This document shows positions 8,422 through 17,700 of a stretch of 25,597 bases of DNA, piece after piece; within the stretch, counting starts at the first letter, position 1; each line of letters starts with the position of its first letter. The notes beneath the pieces are model-generated. The model made no database searches. It saw nothing but the letters and a program-made list of their open reading frames with translations, and was not told where the DNA came from. The translations under genes and the position numbers were made by a program. Origin of the DNA: JAZMZS01 sp045586105 (GTDB lineage: Bacteria > Bacillota > Clostridia > Oscillospirales > CAG-272); NCBI GenBank assembly GCA_045586105.1, contig JAZMZS010000276.1, positions 1-25,597 on the forward strand. Reading direction: 5' to 3'.

Positions 8422-9286
8422 TCCCACCCCTCCTCTTCTCCGTAAAACATCTGCAGATCTCCTCCCGTGCTTCTTCGACTGTCAATACAGTCGAGGAGAT
8501 CGGCATTCCGTTTTCTGCGAGAATCTTGCAGATCCTCGTAACATCCGGAATGTTCAAGCCGCACTCGGATAAAATATCAAGGTGAGAGAATACTTTCTTT
8601 GTCGAGTCGTGCATTATCGCTTTTCCATCATTCATAACGATAATATCATCACAGTATCTGGCAATATCCTCCATGCTGTGGCTGACGATAATTACAGAAG
8701 TCCCGGTCTTATCGCGATAAGTTCTGAGTCCTCCGAGTATCTCTGCCCTTCCCTTTGGATCAAGTCCTGCGGCGGGCTCGTCAAGTACGAGTACCTGCGG
8801 TCTCATTGCAAGAACACCCGCAATGGCAGCTCTTCGTTTTTGTCCTCCGGATAACTCGAAGGGGGATTTCTCGAGCAGATCTTCGCTGATGCCGGTATAA
8901 GCGGCAGCTTCCCTGACCCTTTCCCGAATCTGCTCGGGAGTAAGCTTCATATTTTTAGGGGCATAGGCTATATCATCAAGGACCGTCTCATCGAACAGCT
9001 GATATTCGGGGTACTGCATAACAAGTCCTATATTGAATTTGATACCGCTTGGCTTTTTTTGATCCTTCCACACATTCTCCGAGTTGAACATAAACGTTCC
9101 CTCGTCAGGCTTGATCAGGCCTGCGATGATCTGTACAAGAGTACTCTTGCCCGATCCCGTGTGACCGATTATACCTGTTACGGCGCCCTTTTTGATTTTG
9201 ATCGAAACAGAATTCAAAGCATGTTTTTCAAAGGGCGTGCCGCGTCCGTAGGTATAACTTATATTGTTTAATTCGAGTATTTTCAT
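8414..9286 (-). CDS. ecfA2: Energy-coupling factor transporter ATPase EcfA2
   Basis: A 290-residue ABC ATPase that forms the ATP-hydrolysing heterodimer with EcfA1 on the inner face of the membrane. The Walker A GHTGSGKS is at 41-48, Q-loop Gln at 91, signature LSGGQ at 145-149, Walker B VLVLDEP at 165-171 and switch His at 203. Its Q-loop context QYPEYQLF is characteristic of the EcfA2 (EcfA prime) subunit. It is 11 nt downstream of ecfA1 and overlaps ecfT by 8 nt. The ribosome binding site is weak (an A-rich AAAGAAAACGC), so translation may depend partly on coupling. Confidence 0.95.
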   Translation of the reverse strand: MKILELNNISYTYGRGTPFEKHALNSVSIKIKKGAVTGIIGHTGSGKSTLVQIIAGLIKPDEGTFMFNSENVWKDQKKPSGIKFNIGLVMQYPEYQLFDETVLDDIAYAPKNMKLTPEQIRERVREAAAYTGISEDLLEKSPFELSGGQKRRAAIAGVLAMRPQVLVLDEPAAGLDPKGRAEILGGLRTYRDKTGTSVIIVSHSMEDIARYCDDIIVMNDGKAIMHDSTKKVFSHLDILSECGLNIPDVTRICKILAENGMPISSTVLTVEEAREEICRCFTEKRRGGNA

Positions 9287-9297
9287 TTGCGTTTTCT

Positions 9298-10158
9298 TTA
9301 AAGACTATTATATTTTTTCATAACGAGAGCGGCACATTCCTCATTATCAAGACAAGGAAGTGCAAATACCTCTCCCGCAATATTCAGTTCGTGCAAAAGC
9401 TCAGTCGGCTGAGGGGCTTCAAGCCCGTATTCCGAGAGAAGCTCCATGTTGGAGAACACTTCGCTCGGTGTTCCGTCTATACAGACCTCGCCGTCATTTA
9501 TCACAATAACTCTTTCGGCACGAACAGCCTCGTCCATATGATGTGTAATATTTATTACCGTGATACCCTGTTCCCGGTTCAGCTTTTCCATGATAGAAAT
9601 AACATCCGCTCTTCCCGATGGGTCGAGCATGGCTGTTGATTCATCGAAGATTATACAATCGGGCTTCATGGCAATAATGCCCGCAATTGCGATCCTCTGC
9701 TTCTGACCGCCCGAAAGGCGATGAGGAGCGTAACGTGCATATTCACTCATGCCGACCTCCGCCAGAGCTTCATCCACTCTTTTCCTGATCTCTGCGGGAT
9801 CCATGCCCAGATTTTCAGGACCGAATGCAACATCCTCCTCGACAACTGTTGCTACCAGCTGATTATCGGGATTTTGAAAAACCATACCGATCTTCCTTCT
9901 GACAGCAAATAGTTCATCCTCAGACGCGTTGTCGGAATTAATGTTTTTTCCCTCGATCAATACCTTGCCCGAGGTAGGAACAAGAATCATGTTGAGAAGC
10001 TTCGCGAAGGTGCTTTTTCCCGAGCCGTTGTGACCGAGAACAGCTGTATATTCACCCTTCGCAATTGATATAGAAACGTTTTTGAGGACTTCTATTCCTC
10101 GTCCGTCCTCTTCGTCATATGAATAACATAGGTTTTCTGTTCTTATAAATTCTTCCAT
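9298..10158 (-). CDS. ecfA1: Energy-coupling factor transporter ATPase EcfA1
   Basis: A 286-residue ABC ATPase, partner of EcfA2. The Walker A GHNGSGKS is at 42-49, Q-loop FQNPDNQ at 94-100, LSGGQ at 148-152 and Walker B CIIFDES at 168-174. The DESTAMLDP segment with Ser instead of Pro after the catalytic Glu is typical of EcfA1. The switch His is at 206. All catalytic residues are present. The gene is first of the ecfA1-ecfA2-ecfT-truA block and follows the methyltransferase gene by 20 nt. In many Firmicutes rplQ precedes this block; here ruvC and a methyltransferase do. The upstream ribosome binding site is weak. Confidence 0.95.
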   Translation of the reverse strand: MEEFIRTENLCYSYDEEDGRGIEVLKNVSISIAKGEYTAVLGHNGSGKSTFAKLLNMILVPTSGKVLIEGKNINSDNASEDELFAVRRKIGMVFQNPDNQLVATVVEEDVAFGPENLGMDPAEIRKRVDEALAEVGMSEYARYAPHRLSGGQKQRIAIAGIIAMKPDCIIFDESTAMLDPSGRADVISIMEKLNREQGITVINITHHMDEAVRAERVIVINDGEVCIDGTPSEVFSNMELLSEYGLEAPQPTELLHELNIAGEVFALPCLDNEECAALVMKKYNSL

Positions 10159-10178
10159 TTTCGAAATCTGCTTTATAA

Positions 10179-11039
10179 TTATTGTTTATAGGTTACGCGA
10201 ACGCTCGAACCGCATGGCAGAATATGAGATCCTTCTTCGGTCATAAGACCGAGCTCCTCTGCTTCTATGTGCCTGTTTTTGCCCGGCAGTCTCAGTTCAA
10301 CGATATATCTCATTGCAAGCGGCGAGAGACCGGTCGTATAAGAGTTCAGGAGAAAGAAAAGAGGTTCGTCAGAAATGATCCTTGAAATAAGTTCAACAAG
10401 TGAGTCTATGTTATCCTCAAGTTTCCAGACTTCTCCGTTAGGTCCTCTGCCGTACGATGGCGGATCCATGATAACTGCATCATATTTGTTTCCTCTTCTT
10501 ATCTCGCGCTCCACAAATTTTTTGCAATCATCGACGATATATCTGATGGGTGCATCAGGCACTCCCGAGAGCATTGCGTTTTCTTTGGCACGCGCCACCA
10601 TTCCCTTGGAAGAATCAACGTGTACCACGCTTGCTCCCGCCTTAGCTGCGGCGACAGTAGCTCCTCCCGTATAAGCAAAAAGATTCAGAACCTTAACAGG
10701 TCTTGATGCATTTTTTATAAGATCGGAGAACCAGTCCCAGTTTGAGGCTTGCTCCGGAAACAATCCTGTATGCTTAAAGCCGCTTGGAGCTATCTTGAAT
10801 GTAAGATCACGGTATTTTATATTCCATGATTCGGGCAGAGAATTTATATTCCACTTTCCGCCTCCGCCGATCCTTTTATATGAAGCATCGGCGTCTTTCC
10901 ATGCTGGGTTGTTTTTCTCGGAATGCCATATTACCTGAGGATCAGGGCGAACGAGCGTATATTTTCCCCATTTTTCAAGCTTTTCACTGTCTGAGGTATC
11001 TATCAGCTTATAATCCTGCCATTTGTCTGCTATCCACAT
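10179..11039 (-). CDS. Class I SAM-dependent methyltransferase, RlmI/RlmK-like
   Basis: A 286-residue methyltransferase. Motif I NLFAYTGG is at 119-126, acidic motif II HVDSSK at 140-145 and motif IV DPPSYGRG at 192-199. The DPPSYG form and the flanking order match the large-subunit rRNA methyltransferase group that includes RlmI and the second domain of RlmK. The protein lacks an obvious PUA domain but has about 110 N-terminal residues before the Rossmann core. The likely substrate is rRNA, by family resemblance only; the target base cannot be read from the sequence. The ATG is preceded by AGGTG at suitable spacing. It lies 23 nt after ruvC. Confidence 0.82.
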   Translation of the reverse strand: MWIADKWQDYKLIDTSDSEKLEKWGKYTLVRPDPQVIWHSEKNNPAWKDADASYKRIGGGGKWNINSLPESWNIKYRDLTFKIAPSGFKHTGLFPEQASNWDWFSDLIKNASRPVKVLNLFAYTGGATVAAAKAGASVVHVDSSKGMVARAKENAMLSGVPDAPIRYIVDDCKKFVEREIRRGNKYDAVIMDPPSYGRGPNGEVWKLEDNIDSLVELISRIISDEPLFFLLNSYTTGLSPLAMRYIVELRLPGKNRHIEAEELGLMTEEGSHILPCGSSVRVTYKQ

Positions 11040-11062
11040 TTACTTTCACCTGAATTCAAAAT

Positions 11063-11563
11063 TTATGTGTATTTATCAAGACCCCGCATTACCGAGCTTC
11101 CGCAATGTCCGTCACATATTGCAAGGGCGATCGCGTCTGCCGTATCGTCGGGTTTAGGTGGTGATGAAAGCCCAAGCATCGCCGTTACCATGCTTATAAC
11201 CTGATTCTTTTCTGCCCTTCCGTATCCGACCACAGCCTGTTTCACCTGAAGAGGGGTATACTCGTTTATGGTCAGACCGAATTGCTTGGCTCTCAGTATG
11301 ATAACACCACGTGCTTCGGCAACAGCGATCGCTGTGGTTTGGTTTGTGTTAAAGAACAACTGCTCTATCGACATCCTGTCGGGTCTGTATTTTTTTATGA
11401 TATCACCGATCTGATCGTAAATGGATTCAAGTCTGTCTTCAACGAGAGTGTGTGCCGGAGTTCTGACCGCTCCGTAATCAACAGGCTTAAATCTTCCGCC
11501 CGAATAATCAAGCACAGCCCATCCTACTATTGCAAGACCGGGATCTATTCCAAGAATATACAT
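11063..11563 (-). CDS. ruvC: Crossover junction endodeoxyribonuclease RuvC
   Basis: The Holliday junction resolvase that cuts four-way junctions after RuvAB branch migration. With the ATG start at 11563 the protein is 166 residues and the four catalytic acids fall at D7, E67, D140 and D143, very close to the known family positions. Motifs seen are GIDPG, IEQLFFNTN and DDTADAIA. A GTG at 11572 would add three residues but shifts the family spacing and has no better ribosome binding site. It is the first gene of the eleven-gene leftward run and has a strong promoter at 11597-11625. ruvA and ruvB are not in the window. Confidence 0.95.
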   Translation of the reverse strand: MYILGIDPGLAIVGWAVLDYSGGRFKPVDYGAVRTPAHTLVEDRLESIYDQIGDIIKKYRPDRMSIEQLFFNTNQTTAIAVAEARGVIILRAKQFGLTINEYTPLQVKQAVVGYGRAEKNQVISMVTAMLGLSSPPKPDDTADAIALAICDGHCGSSVMRGLDKYT

Positions 11564-11596
11564 GATAAACACTTACCCATAATAATGATTTTATTG

Positions 11597-11625
11597 ATTA
11601 TATCACAATATTTGTCTTTAGTCAA
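11597..11625 (-). promoter_or_regulatory. Sigma-A type promoter of the ruvC operon
   Basis: On the minus strand the -35 box TTGACT (11620-11625) and the perfect -10 box TATAAT (11597-11602) are separated by 17 nt. The bases before the -10 box (TGTGA) give an extended -10. The start codon of ruvC is about 34 nt beyond the -10 box. This is the only clear promoter I found for the whole leftward run. Confidence 0.85.
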
Positions 11626-11707
11626 ACACTTTTTTTAATTTTTATTATTATAATTTAATATTATAATAAAACAAAAAACACTATTTGTTAAAGTTTTTTA
11701 AAAACTG

Positions 11708-11736
11708 TTTACAAGAACCCTCCGATGTGATAAAAT
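11708..11736 (+). promoter_or_regulatory. Sigma-A type promoter of yfhO
   Basis: The -35 box TTTACA (11708-11713) and -10 box TAAAAT (11731-11736) are 17 nt apart, with an extended -10 (TGTGA before the box). It faces away from the ruvC promoter; the two -10 boxes are about 130 nt apart in very AT-rich DNA. The yfhO start codon is 57 nt after the -10 box and has GAGG at 7 nt spacing. Confidence 0.8.
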
Positions 11737-11792
11737 TATCATAATTGTAAATTTAAGCAAGGATTCTATTTCATAATTCACGAGGTCGTATC

Positions 11793-14663
11793 ATGAAAGA
11801 AAAAAACGAGACGGCAATGTCTATAAACAGCGATACTGAGATTCAGAGAAGCATCGTAAAAACAAGCGTTGTCGAGAAAAAGGACAGAACAAATCTTTTC
11901 TGGGCCTTTATCATCCCATTCGGGATAATGTTCGGTATATATGCAGCACTCGGAACTTATCCTTTCGGAACAAGCTCGGTGCTCGTGCTTGATCTTAACG
12001 GTCAGTACGTATATTTCTTTGAGGCTCTCAGAGATATAGTATGGGGAGACGGAAGCTTGTTCTATTCCTTTTCACGCGCAATGGGCGGTGAGTTTTTAGG
12101 AATGTATGCATATTATCTGGCTAGTCCTCTTTCATATATCGTTGCTCTATTTCCAAAGCATATGATCCTCGAGGCACTTTATCTGATGTTGATACTGAAA
12201 TGCGGTCTTTCGGGACTTACATTCTGTTACTATGTCAGCGAAAACAGGATCACAAAAAATAAGGCTGCTCAGGTCATGTTCTCCTGTATGTATGCTTTAT
12301 CTGCCTATGGTGTTGTAATGCAGCACAATACAATGTGGTTCGATAATGTAATACTTCTTCCGCTTGTTGCTCTCGGTATTGAAAGGCTGATCAAAGAAAG
12401 AAAATACAAGCTGTTCACGATATCTCTCGCACTATGTGTATTATCCAATTTCTATATCGGTTACATGGTGTGCATTTTCACCTTTGTATACTTCTTCTTT
12501 TATTACTTCTCTCGTTCCGGAAAAGATATTAATCCCCTCGGAGAACGCTATCATTTTATTCGTTCTATATCCAGAGTTGGAATTTTCTCTGTCATTGCAA
12601 TTGCTATATCCGCATGCATTCTTTTCCCCGCGGTATACTCTCTTACTCTCGGTAAAAATAACTTTTCAGATCCGAGCTATGTCCCGTCTCAAAAGTTTGA
12701 TTTTCTCGATCTGCTCACAATGTTCTTCCCAGGATCCTACGATACCGTAAGACCCGAGGGGCTCCCTCTTGTTTACTGCGGACTTCCTGCGGTGATCTTC
12801 CTTCCGCTTTTCTTTATATCAAAGCATGTTAAATCCCGTGAGAAGATCGCAAGTGCAATATTTGCGCTTTTCTTTGTTCTGTCATTCAATCTGAGCACGA
12901 TAGACATATTCTGGCACGGCATGCAAAAGCCGAACTGGCTCAATTACCGATACAGCTTCATGCTGTGCTTCTTTGTGCTTGTTCTTGGGGTAAAAGTATT
13001 TGACAAGATCAGGTCGATAAACAAAAGCGCTGTACTCGGCATTTGCGCAATTGCCGCGATAGTTGTATTTATCTTCCAAAAGCTCGAGTACGATAACGTC
13101 CCGGATTTTGCCTGTGTGTGGTTTACTCTGATTTTTCTTGTTGTTTACGCTATCGGTATTCCCCTTACATCGAAGTCTAAATATAAAGCTACCGCTACCA
13201 TGATTCTCTGCGTATTTGTTTGTCTCGAGCTGTTTATAAGCGGTCTTCTTAATCTTGTTGCGCTTGATAATGACGTCGTTATATCTTCTTATAACTCTTA
13301 TCATACCTTTATCGACAATGTACGTCCAATTATCGAGGAGGTCGAGGAAAAGGATGACAGCTTCTATCGAATGGAAAAGACCTTCCACAAAAAGGTAAAC
13401 GACCCGATGGCACTCGGGCTTCGCGGCTTTTCGAATTCCACATCTACTCTGAATGAAAAAACCATACTGTTCCTGAACAAAATGGGACTTGCCTCAAAAT
13501 CGCACTGGTCAAAATACGCCGGCGCGACGCCCGTATTCGACTCATTGTTCGGTGTTAAGTATCTGATAGCAAAAAATACCGATGAAGATATCAGCCCTCT
13601 TTATCAGCAATTTGCAGTAGATGAAGATAATTCATATATTGCGTATTATAATCCTTATGCTCTTTCCATTGCTTACGGTGTAAACTCATCGGTCAAGGAT
13701 ATTAAGCTCGTCGATCCCAATGACCTTCTTGATGACGAGGACGAAAAGGTACCTGTCCCCGAAGGATATCTCGATGTAGAGAATCCTTTTGAGAGATACA
13801 ACCTTCTTATCACCGCAATGCTCGGGGAGGAAGAAACCATTGAAGTTTTCAAGCCAATTACCTCGGTCAATAAAACAACAAGCAACGCACATGAATCCTA
13901 TATTGCAGGTCATCTCAAATATTGGCCTGTAAACTCATCAAGCTCATCATCGGTCAACTATCAATTTACAGCGCCTGACGAGTCTGAGCTCTTCTGTTAC
14001 TTCCCCTCTGATTATCCGAGAGAGGTCAAGCTTACTCTCAATGGTGTGAGCCACGGTGAGTTCTACGGTAACGATACCTTCAGAGTTGTTACTCTCGGAC
14101 AGTTCGGCGAAGGACAGAACATCAACGTATCGATGACTCTTACAGGAAGTGACCTTTATATAATGCATGAAGAAAACTTTTTCTACTATCTCGATTCAGA
14201 TATCTTTAAGGAAGTGATGCCCAGACTCTCCGCATCAAATTTTGAGATATCGGAATACACAGAGGATTCGTTTAAAGGCACTATGACAATAGAAAGTGCT
14301 GACAGTATGGTATTCACAACGATCCCCTATGATAAGGGATGGCACGTTATTGTAGATGGAAAAGAAGTCGAAACGTACGAGATTCTCGACGCTGCCGTTG
14401 GATTTGACATTTCGGAAGGCACTCACGAGATCGAAATGTATTATTTCTCAGATGCAATGCTCTATGGCTTCATTATTACTCCTATAGGCATAGCTATGCT
14501 TGTGATCATTATAGTATTTGAAAAAAAGCTATCGAAGTTATACACGAAGATCATGCCAAAGGATGGTTTTTCTGATGACGAAAGCCAAGCGTCCGAGCTT
14601 ATTCTTCCCGATGACAAAGAGATACTTTCAAACGCCAAAAATTCCAAAAACGATTCTCCGTGA
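11793..14663 (+). CDS. YfhO-family polytopic membrane protein
   Basis: A 956-residue membrane protein of the YfhO family (GT-C-like fold). After a cytoplasmic N-terminus of about 30 residues come about a dozen helices, up to roughly residue 495. The conserved first extracellular loop DLNGQYVYFFEAL, then FYSFSRAMGG and YYLASPLSY, is the family hallmark; the Asp of DLNGQ is at the usual position of a catalytic acid. A large extracytoplasmic region rich in beta structure follows (about 500-890), then a final helix (about 893-912) and an acidic cytoplasmic tail. Some YfhO proteins glycosylate lipoteichoic acid in Gram-positive bacteria; the substrate here is unknown. It is 59 nt upstream of the surface protein gene, probably in one transcript. 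Its surroundings suggest envelope glycan work; that is inference. Confidence 0.85.
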   Translation: MKEKNETAMSINSDTEIQRSIVKTSVVEKKDRTNLFWAFIIPFGIMFGIYAALGTYPFGTSSVLVLDLNGQYVYFFEALRDIVWGDGSLFYSFSRAMGGEFLGMYAYYLASPLSYIVALFPKHMILEALYLMLILKCGLSGLTFCYYVSENRITKNKAAQVMFSCMYALSAYGVVMQHNTMWFDNVILLPLVALGIERLIKERKYKLFTISLALCVLSNFYIGYMVCIFTFVYFFFYYFSRSGKDINPLGERYHFIRSISRVGIFSVIAIAISACILFPAVYSLTLGKNNFSDPSYVPSQKFDFLDLLTMFFPGSYDTVRPEGLPLVYCGLPAVIFLPLFFISKHVKSREKIASAIFALFFVLSFNLSTIDIFWHGMQKPNWLNYRYSFMLCFFVLVLGVKVFDKIRSINKSAVLGICAIAAIVVFIFQKLEYDNVPDFACVWFTLIFLVVYAIGIPLTSKSKYKATATMILCVFVCLELFISGLLNLVALDNDVVISSYNSYHTFIDNVRPIIEEVEEKDDSFYRMEKTFHKKVNDPMALGLRGFSNSTSTLNEKTILFLNKMGLASKSHWSKYAGATPVFDSLFGVKYLIAKNTDEDISPLYQQFAVDEDNSYIAYYNPYALSIAYGVNSSVKDIKLVDPNDLLDDEDEKVPVPEGYLDVENPFERYNLLITAMLGEEETIEVFKPITSVNKTTSNAHESYIAGHLKYWPVNSSSSSSVNYQFTAPDESELFCYFPSDYPREVKLTLNGVSHGEFYGNDTFRVVTLGQFGEGQNINVSMTLTGSDLYIMHEENFFYYLDSDIFKEVMPRLSASNFEISEYTEDSFKGTMTIESADSMVFTTIPYDKGWHVIVDGKEVETYEILDAAVGFDISEGTHEIEMYYFSDAMLYGFIITPIGIAMLVIIIVFEKKLSKLYTKIMPKDGFSDDESQASELILPDDKEILSNAKNSKNDSP

Positions 14664-14722
14664 AGATACATTAAATTGTTTTGATCCACAAACGGCTTCT
14701 TTTAAAATGGAGGTTCAAGTCA

Positions 14723-17700
14723 ATGACACACAAACTGAAACGCATAACAGCGTTCGTGCTGGTGCTTGCTGCAATTGCCTCATCATCGATTTGGGGAATC
14801 GGTGCAGTATCCGATCCTGATGATCCAACCGCAGGAGACAAATCCGATGTCGAGACCGATGCTCCCGAGCAAGATGTTGTTTATGTAAAGGATACAGGCT
14901 CTGATTCGAATGACGGAAAAAGTGAAAAAAACGCATTCCAATCAATGAATGCTGCTTTTACTTCCCTTTCTGAAAAAGGCGGGATCGTTGTCATTTGCGG
15001 TAAGCTCACCTTGTCCGATGAAGCGTCTGTGCTTCCTTCGCATCAAAACAATATTGAAATTACAAGCTATCACGACGGAATCGATTACAGAAGCAAGCAT
15101 GATGCCGAAATATATTACAAGAGTTCGATGAGCATCCACGGACCCGGAAAAACAAGCTTCTACGGTATTAAGCTTCATTCCGAAAATACTGCAGATATTT
15201 TCTGCAATGGAACAAATGTTTGTTTCGGCTCAAAAATAGATAATGTCTCAGATTCCGGATCCTACCCTCGTGTATGGGGCGGAATAGAACTTTCGAGCAC
15301 CGATCTTGAGAATGACGGCGATTTTTCCGATTTCACACTTCAGATAGACAGTGGTTCATGGTCTCATGTTACTCTCGGAAATTACCGCAAAGACACGTAC
15401 GCTCCGTTTGGTCTTGTAAAAAATGCAAATCTTATTATTACCGGTGGAAACTTTCTTTCAAAGGATGGAGAATCTCGTTCAAGCTCTCTTGTTTCGGGCG
15501 CATTTATTTCCGAGCACTTGTCGCTTCAGATATCCGGGGGAGTTTTCTACGGCTCATTTTACATAATCGGAGATGAGGGATCGGTCTCTCCGTACATGGA
15601 TCTTAAATACACCGCCGATATCAAAGTATCGATTACTGACGGTGTATTTATGGGCGAATATATAAAAGCTCTTAATAACCCCGATGCGGAGTTATACGGA
15701 ACATACGATTTCTCTATCACGGGCGGGTCATTTTCCTCGCTGACCTATATAAGCTGCGAAGGAGTAAGATCCGATATTTCTCTCACCTCGTTCGATCAGA
15801 TTCAAAGCAAGCTTCACGGCTTCGAAAAAGTTGTATATGTCGATCCCAAAAACGGTAATGATAGAAACGGAGGAGAAGACCCTGCATCCGCCAAAGCTAC
15901 TCTCTCAAGCGCAGTAACGTCACTTGCTTCAGGTGGTACGGTTGTTATATGCAGCGAGTATACTCTTCCCGAAGACTTTGTCATGACATATAATCACAAT
16001 CCCGTCAAGATCACATCAAAGTACGCAGATGTAGATTACGGACAGTCAAATGGCGCCTCTATTACTATTTCCGGCAGCATCTATCTGCAATCGGATATCA
16101 CCTTCGATAACATAAAGATGCTTGCTTCTTCTGACACTATGATCAGCTGTCAAGAGAGCTTAACTATTTCAAATACATGTGCTACCGAAGGTAATATATC
16201 AATTCGTCTTTTAAAAAATGAGAATATCCACTCGCTTAACATCCATTCGGGAAACTTCTCCGTCCTTGAACTGCAGGATTCGGATGCACTCACTTACCTG
16301 ACTATCACAAACGGAACGGTAGATGAAATTAGATCCTCTGAGGAAAAAATGTTCACAGGTGATATTCTCCTTGATATCAGCGGCGGTGAGATCAAAAACA
16401 ATATTGATCTTTCAAGCTGCGAGATCGGCGGTAACGTCCAGCTCATACTTGGCAAAACAACCATAGGAGGAGATATCACAGTGTCCTCTCCTTCCGAGGG
16501 AAAGGTTTTTGAGGCGCTTATTACAGAACAGTCACTCATCAATAAGGTTCACGGATTTGAGATCATTTCGGATGTATATGCCTTTGTGAAGGATGGTGGA
16601 ACTGGAGACGGAAGCACCCCCTCGCTTGCCGCACCCGACCTGAGCACTGCATATTCTTTTCTCAAGGGGAGCGATGGCTCGATCATCATATGCGGTAAAT
16701 ACACACATAGCCAAACCGAAGCGGGAGTTGATGTTGGCACCTTGACATATTCGGGTAAATACAGAAGTATTGATTTTTCTTCCGTCAACAATTCGATTCT
16801 TACACTTCAGTCGGACTTTAATTTTTTAAACAACGCAACAATAAAGGATATAACTATAAAAGCTGCTGTTCGACAAGTGTCATTCAGATGTAATTCACAT
16901 ATCGTGCTCTTTGATTGGGGCATCAATGTCATTTCCGATTCCCTGTCGGGAGATTCATTACCTTCAATCCACGGTGCAGAAAGCTCTCCGGAAATGCCAT
17001 TTAATGCAAAGGGAGAATCTGTAAGTGACAAGATCATCATCAACAGCGGAAAATGGAATAATGTTTATGCATCAGCCGCCGCAACCATAAACGGCTCTGT
17101 TATCATGGGAGCGCTCTATGGAACGGAGGATCTTTCTACCAACTGCTCGATTACCGTGTCGGGAGGTATCATTTACGGTGGTGTATATGCCTCGGGTTCT
17201 ATGAAAAGCAACTGCACAAGCGATGTAACTATCAGCTTTAGCGGAGGAGAGATACACGGATACGTATCCCCCTCGTACTATTCAAGTGCAGGATATAAGG
17301 GTAAATACAAGATCAATATTACCGGTGGAGATTTTTCGGCTGTAGCAGCATTTATAGGTCCGGATCATGTAGGAGCTGATAAATTTTACGCCAATGTTGA
17401 TGTTAAATACGATCAAAAGGCGGGAATGGACAGCGTCTCTACATATTTTAATCCCATTTCATCAGGACTAAGCACTCTTACATATTATGACGGTTATTGG
17501 TACCATTTTAGTGCACTTGATAATACGATCACTGTCCGCAGAAGCATTTCGGTAATGGGAGTTAACTCACATGAACCATACGAGACGATAGAAGTAAGCG
17601 GAGAGATCCTTGATATGTCAATTTCTTTGACAAATAACAGGATCTACGTACTAATTCTTACTATCGTAGATAATGTGCATATTACGAAGGTGTTTTCGTC

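Noticed and set aside
8427..8427. GTG start for ecfT
   Set aside because: It would lie one base from the AGGAGG site; the ATG at 8421 has proper 7-nt spacing.
11597..11613. Rex- or CRP/FNR-like operator (TTGTGA half sites) at the ruvC promoter
   Set aside because: Only one good half site is present. TGTGA recurs at the same place in four promoters, which is better explained as part of an extended -10 element.
12882..13388. A 168-codon minus-strand open frame inside yfhO
   Set aside because: The plus frame encodes a well-recognised YfhO protein through the same bases; the minus product shows no family features.
14681..14722. Start of the large surface protein at the ATG at 14681
   Set aside because: It lacks a ribosome binding site and would add 14 residues before a normal signal peptide; the ATG at 14723 has GGAGG upstream.
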